From A07HB70 sp964512675 (lineage in GTDB: Archaea; Halobacteriota; Halobacteria; Halobacteriales; Haloferacaceae): a DNA stretch of 64,000 bases. Below the pieces are notes generated by a model, which was not told the origin of the DNA, did no database searches, and was given only the letters and a program-made list of their open reading frames with translations. The first letter of the stretch is position 1; every line of letters starts with the position of its first letter. The position numbers and the translations under genes are program-made. The stretch spans positions 124,001 through 188,000 of the forward strand of contig CAZEJR010000001.1 of assembly GCA_964512675.1 (NCBI GenBank), read 5' to 3'. Of this stretch, positions 8,668 to 16,813 are shown piece after piece.

Positions 8668-8825
8668 GCCGGCGCGGTCGCCCGCACGGGAGTCTCGGCT
8701 GCCCTGGCTCCCGGAGACGCCGTCGTCTCAGTCGACGGCCTCGTTCTGCGCCGTCGGTCCGTGCCGACGTGCCACCGAGCCCGGGCTGTCGACGGGCGGA
8801 CACCCGGTGTCGCGCGACGCCGCGA

Positions 8826-9605
8826 TCAGTGTATCGCGAGTCCGTCACGCCCGGCGCTCGCGAGCGTCCACGACGCCGCCGCGGCCTCCGGGTCGGCGAA
8901 GACGTGTTCCGGCACCAGCGGCATCGGCACCGGCTCGAACCCGTCGTTGCGGAGCGCCCGCACGCCGTCGACGACACCGATCCGAGCGCCGTCGTGTGAC
9001 CGTACCCCGATCCGCCCCTCGTCGCCGCGGGCGTACGAGAACGGGAACCGGTCTGCGGGCGGGCAGTCGAGGGCGTCGACGCCGCCGAGAACGGCGACGG
9101 GGCCGCCGCCGGCCCGGAGAACCAGTCGCGTCTCGTCGGCGTCGACCGGGCCGCCGGCGCGTTCGACGTCTCTCGCCGGCTCCTCTACCCACCGGTACTC
9201 GCCCGTGGGCCGTGCGAGTGCGTAGCCACCCTCTGCCAGGGGTACGCGGTCCGGCCCGGCGTAGAACGCCCGGTTGCCGTCGGACGACTCGCTCGCGAGG
9301 AACGGCGGGTCACGCAGGATGTCGAGTGCGTCATCGGCGGTCGACTCGGGGACGACGAACAGCGCCTCGCGGCCCCGGTCGAAGTCGTCCCAGAGCCGCG
9401 AGACGAGCGTGGTCGGCGTCGCGTCGCCGACGGGAACGGGTTCGACCGCGACGGGCCGGTCGTCCCCGAACGGCTCCGTCTCCGGCGTCGGCTCGGCAAC
9501 CGCCGGCGGCTCTCGGCCGCTCTCGGGCATGACCACCCTGTACCCCCGTTCCTCGCAGACCCGCACTCCTCGGTCGAGGAGGTCGGCTCCCGCCGTGACC
9601 GTCAT
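8826..9605 (-). CDS. Haloarchaeal protein of unknown function
   Basis: 259 aa from the ATG at 9605. The N-terminus (LLDRGVRVCEERGYRVVMPES) is followed by an acidic Pro-rich linker and then by a part of alternating strands and helices (TTLVSRLWDDFDRGREALFVVPE). No catalytic motif or membrane segment is seen. It is divergent from the helicase gene, with an 84-bp gap. I do not recognise the family. Confidence 0.65.
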   Translation of the reverse strand: MTVTAGADLLDRGVRVCEERGYRVVMPESGREPPAVAEPTPETEPFGDDRPVAVEPVPVGDATPTTLVSRLWDDFDRGREALFVVPESTADDALDILRDPPFLASESSDGNRAFYAGPDRVPLAEGGYALARPTGEYRWVEEPARDVERAGGPVDADETRLVLRAGGGPVAVLGGVDALDCPPADRFPFSYARGDEGRIGVRSHDGARIGVVDGVRALRNDGFEPVPMPLVPEHVFADPEAAAASWTLASAGRDGLAIH

Positions 9606-9689
9606 ACCGGCCCTGGGATCCGGCCCCTGAAGACGGTTCGTGTCGACGCCGGACACAAGTCGTTTGCCCGTCGGGCGCCGAACGACGAC

Positions 9690-12600
9690 GTGACCGACGA
9701 CGACGGTCCGGCGTTCGACCTTGACGCGTTCCTCGACGCCCTCAGACGCGAGGAGCGACCGGTCGCGACCGCGACGGAGGTGGCCCGGCTGGTCGGCTGT
9801 ACGCAGGCCGAGGCCGACACGGCGCTGTCGGCGCTGACCGAGACCGGCGACGTGGGTCGCGTCGACGTCTCCGAGGATCCGGTTGTCTTCTACCCGACCG
9901 AGTGGTCGCGGCTGGCCGACGGCGAGCGTGTCGTCGTCTTTCCGGACCGCCGCGAGATCGTCGCCCACCGCCCGACGCAGTTCACCCGCGCGCGACTCTC
10001 ACAGATCGCGCGGCTCACCGACACCACGGGCAGCCGGGGCTACCGGTACGTGGTCGAGCCGGCGGACGTCTGGAACGCGCCGTTCGAGGACCTCGCGGAC
10101 CTGCTCGTGACACTCCGGAGGGTGCTCCCACGCCGCGACGAGGGGCTGGAGGCGTGGATCGAGGACCAGTGGGAGCGAACCCGGCTGTTCACGCTCCGCA
10201 CGCACGAGGACGGCTACACCGTCCTGACCGCGGAGACGCCCGAGCTGATGGGCAACGTCGCCGAGCAGCACCTCGGCGAGGCCGAGCTCCACGGGCCGGT
10301 CGACGACACGACCGCGTGGGTGCGCGAGGGCGAGGAGGCGAGCATCAAGCGCGCGCTCTACGAGGCGGGCTACCCCGTTCGCGACGAACGCGACCTCGAG
10401 ACCGGCGAGTCGCTCGACGTCGACCTGGCCGCCGAGCTCCGGGAGTACCAGCGTGACTGGGTCGACCGGTTTCTCGACCGTTCGGCGGGCGTGCTCGTCG
10501 GGCCGCCCGGGAGCGGCAAGACCGTCGCCGCGCTCGGTATCCTCGCCGCGGTCGGCGGCGAGACGCTCGTGCTGGTGCCGAGCCGCGAACTCGCGCGACA
10601 GTGGCGCGACGAGCTCCTCACACACACCACGCTCGCCGAAGACCGAGTCGGCGAGTACCACGGCGGGACGAAACAGCTCCGGCCCGTCACCGTTGCAACC
10701 TACCACGTCGCGGGGATGGACCGGCACCGGAGCCTGTTCGACGACCGCGAGTGGGGCCTGGTCGTCTTCGACGAGGCTCACCACGTCCCGAGCCCGGTCC
10801 ACCGCCGGGCCGCGGACCTCCAGTCGCGACACCGGCTGGGGCTGTCGGTCGACGGCGACACGCGCCTGCCGATCCGGTCCGACGGTCGCGTCGAGATGCG
10901 GCAGATCGAGTCACTCGCAGCCGACCATCTGAAAGACGAGACCGGCGTGGCAGCCGTCGCGGGCGTCGAGACGCTCGGTGTCGCGGACGACGGGACCGTC
11001 GAGTGGACGCCGGTGACGGCGGTGATGCGCCACGAGCACGACGGCCCGCTCTACCGTGTCAGGGCCCGCAACGGTCGTGAGGTCACCGTGACGGCAGACC
11101 ACTCGCTTGTCGTCTTCGACGGGAGCGAGACGGCACTGACGAGCAAGCTCCCCGGTGAACTGGGCGACGACGACTACCTCCTCCAGCCGAAGACGGTTCC
11201 CGACCCGGGACGCGATGCGGCGACGGTCGACGTGATGGGGCGGGTTGAGGAGGGATACGTGCTGGTCGACGAAAACGCTCCTGAGTCGGTCTTCGACCCG
11301 CTGTACGAACAGGAGATCGCCGACAACAAGAGCCGGTACAGCTGGAAGACGAGACGGAACCTCCCGCTGTCGGTCGCCAAGGAGATCGGTCTCGACCGCG
11401 AGCACGTTACTGGCGTCTCCGTCCACGGTCGACACTCGTACGTCCCACCGGAACTCCCGATCGAGGACTTCGCGCGCTTGGCCGGACTGTTCGTCGCGGA
11501 CGGCACATTCGACGAACACCGGGTCGAGTTCCACGCGACGGACGGCGAGGAACAGTCCGAGGTCGGTGCGTTCCTCGATGTCGTCCGTGCCGTCTGTCCC
11601 GAGGCGGACATATCCATTCAGCGGACGGGGAACTGCGCGACGATCCGTGTTTCGGGCGTGCTCAAGCGACTGCTGGAGTCGTTCGGGATGTCGAACGGCG
11701 CGCGGACGAAGCGGGTTCCGCCAGCCCTCCTCTCGACCCCACGTGCCCACGCTCCGTTCCTGCAGGGCGTCGTCCTCGGCGACGGCCACAGGGCCGAGCG
11801 CGAACGCGGACGCGAGATAGTAACGATACCGACGTCAAGCGACGAACTCGCACAGGGACTGAACCTGATCCTCGCCTCACTGGGGCACGTCGGCGGGGTC
11901 TACCGCCGGGACCGCGACATCGGCGTCTGCGAGGGGTCACACGACACGACGACCAACCTCGTCCGGTTCAACCCCGCGAACCGTCGGGACGGCGGTCGGC
12001 TCTCGCTCACGCCGTTCACCGACGACCCGCGCGCGGCCTACGAGGCCGTCGACCGCTACGAGACGACCGACGGCGGAACGCTTGACTCAGGGCTCGGGGC
12101 CCGTGCGCGACTGAACAACGACGAACTCTCGACGCCGGTCGAGCGAGGATCGGTCGACGCCGGGTGGCTGCTCGACCGAGACGTCGCGCTCCTCGCGGTC
12201 GACGCCGTCACCGAGGTCGACGGCTCCGAGTACGTCTACGACGTGTCGACCGGTCAGGAAAACTTCCTCGGTGACCACCTGTTCTGTCACAACTCCGCGA
12301 GTCCGGTCCGGGAGGACGACAAGGAGACGGAGATCTTCACGCTGGTCGGCCCGCCGATCGGGACGGACTGGGACGCGCTGTTCGACGCCGGCCACGTCGC
12401 CGAGCCGACGGTCGAACTCCGGTTCGTCCCCTGGGCAGACGACGACGACCGCAACGCCTGGGCGTCCGCCGAGGGCCACGAGCGTCGGCTCCTCGCCGCG
12501 ACCAATCCCGCGAAGACCGACGAGGTGCGGCGGCTGCTCGCGGCAAACGACGACGAACAGGCGCTCGTCTTCGTCGACTACCTCGACCAGGGCGAGGAGC

Positions 12601-12944
12601 TGTCCGCGGCGCTCGACCTCCCCTTTCTCTCCGGCGAGACACCACACTACGAGCGCGAACGGCTACTCGGCGCGTTCCGAGACGGGCGTCTCGACGCACT
12701 GGTCGTCTCCCGCGTCGGCGACGAAGGGCTCGACCTGCCGAGCGCCGAGGTCGCGGTCGTCGCGAGCGGTCTCGGCGGGTCGCGCCGGCAGGGCGCCCAG
12801 CGCGCGGGCCGGACGATGCGCCCCGGCGGCGAGGCGCTGGTGTACGTCCTCGCGACACAGGGAACCCGCGAGGAGGAGTTCGCGCGAAAGCGCACCCGAC
12901 ATCTCGGCGGAAAAGGCGTACGGGTGCGCGAGACGCGGCTCTGA
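9690..12944 (+). CDS. RAD25/XPB-type superfamily 2 helicase with an intein
   Basis: 1084 aa before splicing, 601 aa after. The N-terminus (residues 1-245) is the damage-recognition-like region of archaeal XPB/RAD25 proteins. The helicase core shows motif I GPPGSGKT (about residue 271), Ia LVPSRELARQW, II DEAHH, and after the intein motif III SASP, then motif V LVVSRVGDEGLDLPSA and motif VI QRAGRTMRPG. It is a 3'-5' DNA helicase, likely in repair. An intein interrupts motif III between GL and SASP; joining the flanks restores RHRLGLSASPVRED exactly. The GTG start at 9690 follows an 84-bp divergent promoter region. Confidence 0.93.
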   Translation: MTDDDGPAFDLDAFLDALRREERPVATATEVARLVGCTQAEADTALSALTETGDVGRVDVSEDPVVFYPTEWSRLADGERVVVFPDRREIVAHRPTQFTRARLSQIARLTDTTGSRGYRYVVEPADVWNAPFEDLADLLVTLRRVLPRRDEGLEAWIEDQWERTRLFTLRTHEDGYTVLTAETPELMGNVAEQHLGEAELHGPVDDTTAWVREGEEASIKRALYEAGYPVRDERDLETGESLDVDLAAELREYQRDWVDRFLDRSAGVLVGPPGSGKTVAALGILAAVGGETLVLVPSRELARQWRDELLTHTTLAEDRVGEYHGGTKQLRPVTVATYHVAGMDRHRSLFDDREWGLVVFDEAHHVPSPVHRRAADLQSRHRLGLSVDGDTRLPIRSDGRVEMRQIESLAADHLKDETGVAAVAGVETLGVADDGTVEWTPVTAVMRHEHDGPLYRVRARNGREVTVTADHSLVVFDGSETALTSKLPGELGDDDYLLQPKTVPDPGRDAATVDVMGRVEEGYVLVDENAPESVFDPLYEQEIADNKSRYSWKTRRNLPLSVAKEIGLDREHVTGVSVHGRHSYVPPELPIEDFARLAGLFVADGTFDEHRVEFHATDGEEQSEVGAFLDVVRAVCPEADISIQRTGNCATIRVSGVLKRLLESFGMSNGARTKRVPPALLSTPRAHAPFLQGVVLGDGHRAERERGREIVTIPTSSDELAQGLNLILASLGHVGGVYRRDRDIGVCEGSHDTTTNLVRFNPANRRDGGRLSLTPFTDDPRAAYEAVDRYETTDGGTLDSGLGARARLNNDELSTPVERGSVDAGWLLDRDVALLAVDAVTEVDGSEYVYDVSTGQENFLGDHLFCHNSASPVREDDKETEIFTLVGPPIGTDWDALFDAGHVAEPTVELRFVPWADDDDRNAWASAEGHERRLLAATNPAKTDEVRRLLAANDDEQALVFVDYLDQGEELSAALDLPFLSGETPHYERERLLGAFRDGRLDALVVSRVGDEGLDLPSAEVAVVASGLGGSRRQGAQRAGRTMRPGGEALVYVLATQGTREEEFARKRTRHLGGKGVRVRETRL
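10845..12293 (+). mobile_element. Intein with LAGLIDADG homing endonuclease, in the RAD25-like helicase
   Basis: Residues 386-868 of the helicase ORF, 483 aa. It begins with Ser (SVDGDTRLP) instead of Cys and ends with the His-Asn pair (LFCHN) followed by extein Ser+1. Block B is VTADHSLVVF; block F/G is YVYDVSTGQENFLGDHLFCHN. Two dodecapeptide motifs of a DOD endonuclease are present: LAGLFVADGTF and LQGVVLGDGHR, each with the acidic catalytic residue, so the homing domain looks intact. Insertion is in conserved helicase motif III. A Ser1/Ser+1 intein splices by N-O shift chemistry. Confidence 0.93.
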
Positions 12945-12981
12945 GCGGCAGGCATACGTCACCGGCGCTCGACTCGTCTGC

Positions 12982-14106
12982 GTGTCCCGCGACGTCGTCG
13001 TCGTCGGCTGTGGCGCCGCCGGCGCCGCCGCGACCCACCGTCTCGCTCGTGAGGGTCACGACGTGCTGGCGCTTGACCGTCACGGAGTACCGAACGCCGC
13101 CGGCTCCTCACACGGTCGGCGGCGGATACTCCGACTGGCCTACCACGAGGGCGAGGTGTACCTCCCGCTCCTGTGCCGGTCGATGGCCGCGTGGCGGGCG
13201 CTCGACGACCGGCGCGAGCGTCCCGGCGCGCTCTACCGCCGGACAGGCTCGCTGACAGTCGGCTCGCCGGGGAGCGACCTCGTGACCGGCGCCTGCGAGA
13301 CGTGCGAGACCGGCGGGCTCGACCACGAGATGCTGTCGGACGACACCCTCGACAGCCGGGCGCCGGCGTGGACGCTCGACGCGGGCTACCGGGCGCTGTA
13401 CCAGCCAGACGGCGGACTGCTCGACCCGGAGCGGTGTCTGTCGGCGCTCGCCCGAGAGGCACGGGCGTCGGGCGCACAGATCCGGGGGAACGTCCGCGTC
13501 GAGGCGGTGCGGGAGACGACAGACGGCGTACGCGTCACCTCGTCGGCGGGGACCCACGACGCCGACGCCGCCGTCGTCGCCGCGGGGCCGTGGACCGGTG
13601 CGCTGGTCCCGGCGGTTGCGGACCTGCTGACCGTGAAGCGGCACGTCTACGCTCGGGTCGGGACCCCCGACCCCGCCCGGGTCGCGCCCGACGCGTGTCC
13701 GGTCTTCGTCGCCGAGACACGCGACGGCTGGCACGTCTACGGGCTGCCGACTCACCGCGCGCCGGGGGTGAAAGTCGGCCGGACCGACACCGACGAGTGT
13801 GGCGTCGACCCGTCGCGGCTGGCCAGGCCCGCGCCCGGCGAGACGGTCGACGCCGTACGGTTCGTCGACGAGTTTCTCGGCGGCGCGACGGGGACACTCG
13901 GCGCCGGTGCCTGCCCGGTGACCTACTCGCCGGACGGCGACTACGTCGTGGACCACGCGCCCGGAACGGAGCGGGTGGTCGTCGCCTGCGGGCTCTCCGG
14001 TCACGGGTTCAAGACGGCGCCGGCAGTTGGCGACCTGGCCGCCGCGCTCGCCGTCGACGACAGCCTGCCGGTCGACCCCGCCCCGTTCCGCCTCGGCCGG
14101 TTTTAG
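12982..14106 (+). CDS. Monomeric sarcosine oxidase / N-methyltryptophan oxidase-like FAD oxidoreductase
   Basis: 374 aa. The Rossmann FAD motif VVVVGCGAAGAAATHRLAREG is at the N-terminus, followed by the family motif GSSHGRRRILRLAYHEG. Near the C-terminus PGTERVVVACGLSGHGFKTAPAVGDLAA is the second FAD-contact region. These enzymes oxidise N-methyl amino acids to an amine, formaldehyde and peroxide. The segment that normally carries the Cys for covalent flavin attachment reads RAPGVKVGR and lacks the Cys, so the FAD may be non-covalent or the substrate different. The GTG start is at 12982. It ends with a 4-bp convergent overlap with the next gene. Confidence 0.8.
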   Translation: MSRDVVVVGCGAAGAAATHRLAREGHDVLALDRHGVPNAAGSSHGRRRILRLAYHEGEVYLPLLCRSMAAWRALDDRRERPGALYRRTGSLTVGSPGSDLVTGACETCETGGLDHEMLSDDTLDSRAPAWTLDAGYRALYQPDGGLLDPERCLSALAREARASGAQIRGNVRVEAVRETTDGVRVTSSAGTHDADAAVVAAGPWTGALVPAVADLLTVKRHVYARVGTPDPARVAPDACPVFVAETRDGWHVYGLPTHRAPGVKVGRTDTDECGVDPSRLARPAPGETVDAVRFVDEFLGGATGTLGAGACPVTYSPDGDYVVDHAPGTERVVVACGLSGHGFKTAPAVGDLAAALAVDDSLPVDPAPFRLGRF

Positions 14107-14846
14107 TCCCAGCGGTCGGCCGGGTCGACCGGCGCGAGCGCGCGCGCTACCTCCTCGTCGGTGTAGTTCTCGTCGCCGAGACCGAGCCGCAGGCGCTTCC
14201 AGCGGGCGCCGAGGTCAGTCTCGCCCTCCGGGCCGACGCGTGACGCGTCGGTACGAAAGAACCGGACGCCGCGTCCCGCCGCCGACCCCGGTCCGGTGTG
14301 GCCGTCGAGCGCGACGTCGTACCGCTCGCCGACGGCGAGGTCGTCCGGCTCGACCGGGAACGACGGACCGGTCTCCGTGCGCTCGTCGTCCTCGGCCCGT
14401 ACCTCCGCGACGTCGGTGAATCCGCCGACCAGCGCCGACGCCTCGCGGGTCGAACGGGCGCGGGCGCAGGCCAGCGCGGCCTGTACCGCACAGAGCCGTC
14501 CCCGTCCGCTCTCCTCGCCCCACTCGTCGGCGAGCTCCTCGTAGCGCGCCACCTGTGTCGCGACCGGGCCGGCGGCGAGGTCCTCGACGACGACCGTGTT
14601 CAGGCGGTCCCAGAGGTTCCAGCCGTAGCCCGAGCGCGCGAGCTCCCACGCGCACCACGCCGCAACCTCCTCGTCGGAGCGCCGGACGGCCTTCTGGAGC
14701 AGGCTCGACAGCGTGTAGCGGTCGAACCCGCCGGCTGTCTCGCCCGCGGCGCGCTCCTCGCCGACGTCGTTCTCGCCCGTCGCCTCCGGGGGGCGGTCGG
14801 AGAGTTCGCCGTCCGCGCCGAAGGTCGTCTGTCGCTCGTCGGTCAC
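14103..14846 (-). CDS. Protein with a domain resembling the C-terminal part of RarA/MgsA
   Basis: 247 aa, starting at GTG 14846. After a charged, disordered 40-residue leader, residues 43-135 read as helices with LLQKAVRRSDEEVAAWCAWEL, then WNLWDRLNTVVVEDL and AVQAALACARA. The pattern is like the clamp-loader collar and C-terminal domain of RarA (MgsA_C), which normally follows an AAA+ ATPase that is absent here. The C-terminal 80 residues look beta-rich. The similarity is by eye; function unknown. Confidence 0.5.
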   Translation of the reverse strand: MTDERQTTFGADGELSDRPPEATGENDVGEERAAGETAGGFDRYTLSSLLQKAVRRSDEEVAAWCAWELARSGYGWNLWDRLNTVVVEDLAAGPVATQVARYEELADEWGEESGRGRLCAVQAALACARARSTREASALVGGFTDVAEVRAEDDERTETGPSFPVEPDDLAVGERYDVALDGHTGPGSAAGRGVRFFRTDASRVGPEGETDLGARWKRLRLGLGDENYTDEEVARALAPVDPADRWD

Positions 14847-14926
14847 GTAGGCGCGAGACGCGGTCGGGACAAAACTCCGTCGGGGAGAGGAACCCTTAAG
14901 TTCGACACCGGCCCAGCACCGCGCGA

Positions 14927-15000
14927 CCGCCCTTAGCTCAGCCTGGTAGAGCAGCCGACTGTAGATCGGCTTGTCCCCCGTTCAATTCGGGGAGGGCGGA
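14927..15000 (+). tRNA. tRNA-Tyr (anticodon GTA)
   Basis: A 74-nt cloverleaf without intron. Acceptor stem CCGCCCT pairs with AGGGCGG with discriminator A15000; D arm GCTC/GAGC; anticodon stem GCCGA/TCGGC with loop CTGTAGA giving GTA; T arm with TTCAATT. The acceptor pair C1:G72 is typical of archaeal tRNA-Tyr. A TATA-like CCCTTAAGTT lies about 30 bp upstream. Confidence 0.97.
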
Positions 15001-15130
15001 CGTTTCTTCCGAACGATTCGGAGCCGCGCCGTCGTGCGATTCCATCTCGACGTGTTCGGGTTGAACAGGTCACCAGACCCGGACGACCGCCGTCGTGTAG
15101 ACGGGCGCGCGAACGTGTCACGCAACGTTA

Positions 15131-15153
15131 TGTTGTCTGACAACAATTTATAT
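15131..15153 (+). promoter_or_regulatory. 15-bp perfect palindrome overlapping a TATA box
   Basis: TGTTGTCTGACAACA at 15131-15145 is a perfect 7-1-7 inverted repeat. It touches the TATA-like AATTTATAT at 15145-15153, about 25 bp before the GTG of the coiled-coil gene. It therefore covers the BRE position, and a bound protein would block or aid TFB. The regulator is unknown. Confidence 0.55.
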
Positions 15154-15176
15154 CGACCGGGATAGACGGACTGCGT

Positions 15177-15587
15177 GTGAAGAGCGAACCTGCCGAGTCG
15201 CGTTCGGAACCGGACCACGACCAGCCCGCAGAGACCGACGGAGCCGAGTCCGGCCAGACTCAGCCGCTGACGATCGCGCTTCCGGACGGGAGCGAGAGCG
15301 TCTCGGATGCTATCCTCTCGCACAGAGAGATGCTTCACGCGCCCGGAGACCACGGGCTAGCAACAGCACAAGAGATCACGCACCTCTCGGAGGCTCTGAG
15401 CTCGCTCTCGACGGACGTCGAAGAGACGGCAGACCGGTACGAGCAGAGTCAGACGGACATCACGGAGCTCAGAGAGACCGTGGCGCGACAGAACACAGAG
15501 ATCAGGGAACTTCGGTCTGTGGTCGACTCGCTCGCCGAGATTCTGGGGGCAGACACGGAGTGGGTGACGGTCGACGAAGACCAGTAG
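15177..15587 (+). CDS. Coiled-coil protein of unknown function
   Basis: 136 aa, very acidic. The first 35 residues are disordered (Glu, Ser, Gln-rich). Residues 35-60 (LTIALPDGSESVSDAILSH) look folded. Residues 75-120 form a coiled coil with heptads (ITELRETVARQNTEIRELRSVVDSL). No membrane segment. The promoter carries a palindromic site, so expression is likely controlled. Function not recognised. Confidence 0.65.
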   Translation: MKSEPAESRSEPDHDQPAETDGAESGQTQPLTIALPDGSESVSDAILSHREMLHAPGDHGLATAQEITHLSEALSSLSTDVEETADRYEQSQTDITELRETVARQNTEIRELRSVVDSLAEILGADTEWVTVDEDQ

Positions 15588-15733
15588 CCGGTCGACGTCA
15601 CTCGCCGGACTGGCCCGTTCGTCTCGCCGTGAGTCCTGGTTCAGTTTCGGAGAGGCGGAGCCGCACGAGGAGTCGGCCCGCGACCGGCTACCTCCGCTCG
15701 CCCCCGTGTGGCCGACCGGCGGGCATCTGACGG

Positions 15734-16057
15734 CTACTCGCGCCCGCCCCACACCCGCTTGTCCGGAATCTCGGCCACCGTGTCCTCCTCGACGGTCAGC
15801 TGACACGAGAGCCGCGGGTAGCCGGCCCAGTCCGCGAGCCGGTCGTGCCAGTGCGCCGGAGGGGCCGACCCCTCGCGGACCCGGACGCCGCAGGTGACAC
15901 ACAGTCCCCGGCCGCCGCAGTTCGCCCGTTCGGTCAGCCGGGTGTACGGCGAGCAGCCGCTCTCGCGGAGCACGTCGCGGAGGACCCGTCCACGCGTCGT
16001 CTCGACGACGGTCCGACCGTCGGCGCCGAGGACAGTGACGCTGACGCGGTCGCTCAC
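15734..16057 (-). CDS. [2Fe-2S] plant-type ferredoxin
   Basis: 107 aa from a GTG at 16057. The cluster ligands are in ANCGGRGLCVTC (C-x5-C-x2-C) with a distant fourth Cys in RLSCQL. The N-terminal strand pattern fits the beta-grasp fold. It lacks the long acidic insertion of the main haloarchaeal ferredoxin, so it is probably an accessory ferredoxin passing electrons to an unknown partner. Confidence 0.85.
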   Translation of the reverse strand: MSDRVSVTVLGADGRTVVETTRGRVLRDVLRESGCSPYTRLTERANCGGRGLCVTCGVRVREGSAPPAHWHDRLADWAGYPRLSCQLTVEEDTVAEIPDKRVWGGRE

Positions 16058-16106
16058 GCGGGTCTCCGGCTCGACGCGGTGGGCAACGGCAGGCCCGGCA
16101 CAGGCG

Positions 16107-16223
16107 TCAGTGTACCCAGAGTCCGTGGTCCTCTCGGGCGTGTGCGAGGAGCTCCTCTGTGCTGTCGAAGTTCTCCCCGCAGCTGCACACGTGGTACGAC
16201 GCCGTGCGCTGGCCTGTGGCCAT
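16107..16223 (-). CDS. 38-aa C2H2-type zinc finger micro-protein
   Basis: Short ORF from ATG 16223: MATGQRTASYHVCSCGENFD, then a helix STEELLAHAREDHGLWVH. Ligands are C-x-C and H-x4-H, the usual pattern of haloarchaeal single zinc finger proteins. A TATA-like AATATTAAGG lies about 25 bp upstream on the minus strand. Zinc micro-proteins of this kind are often regulators; the role here is unknown. Confidence 0.75.
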   Translation of the reverse strand: MATGQRTASYHVCSCGENFDSTEELLAHAREDHGLWVH

Positions 16224-16243
16224 ACCTGACGTTCGTCTCCCTA

Positions 16244-16253
16244 TCCTTAATAT
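16244..16253 (-). promoter_or_regulatory. TATA element of the 38-aa zinc finger gene
   Basis: The minus strand reads GCGAAAAAATATTAAGG, an AT-rich island in GC-rich DNA, 21-30 nt before the ATG at 16223, fitting a short-leader or leaderless start. Confidence 0.5.
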
Positions 16254-16272
16254 TTTTTCGCACGGTACGGGC

Positions 16273-16776
16273 TCACACGGGACGCTCTGACGTGCCCGGC
16301 CCTTCGAGCAGCTCCCGGGTCCGACGGTGTCGGTACCGGAAGAGCGGTCCGAGCCCGACGCGGCCCAGCGGCGCGAGCGCGCGTCCGACACCGGTCGGGA
16401 GGTCGTAGCCCACGCGGTCTTGGACCACCGTCTCGTCGCCGTCGGCGAAGAAGGTGTGCGTGTGCTCCCACGCGACGGGCGGCCCCTCGACGAGTTCGTC
16501 GACGAAGCGTGCGCTCCCGGTGTCCGACTCGCGGTCGGTGATGAGCGAGACGACGCGCTGGCGCGGCCCGACGCCGAACGGTCGGACGGAGAGGCGGATC
16601 CGGCTTCCCGTCTCCAGAATCTCGGGATCGGGGTCGCCGTCCGGTCCGCGGACGCCCTCGACACGCAGGTTCGCCCAGCCGGGCGTCAGCGCCTCCAGGC
16701 CCTCGATACGCGAGTGAAAGTCCCAGACCGCCGCGAGCGGTGCCTCGACGCGCGTCCGGCGGGTGTAAGTCTGCAC
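16273..16776 (-). CDS. SRPBCC (START/Bet v1-like) domain protein
   Basis: 167 aa. The start MQTYTRRTRVEAPLAAVWDFHSRIEGLEALTPGW is the typical first strand plus helix of polyketide cyclase/SRPBCC proteins. Later V..WEHTHTFFADGDETVVQDRVGYDLP matches the second half of the helix-grip fold. Such proteins bind small hydrophobic ligands; none can be assigned. Head-to-tail with the GH15 gene on the same strand, about 50 bp after it is read right to left. Confidence 0.8.
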   Translation of the reverse strand: MQTYTRRTRVEAPLAAVWDFHSRIEGLEALTPGWANLRVEGVRGPDGDPDPEILETGSRIRLSVRPFGVGPRQRVVSLITDRESDTGSARFVDELVEGPPVAWEHTHTFFADGDETVVQDRVGYDLPTGVGRALAPLGRVGLGPLFRYRHRRTRELLEGPGTSERPV

Positions 16777-16813
16777 GCCGGCGCTTCACGACGGGCGCGC
16801 AAAAGCCCCGCGC

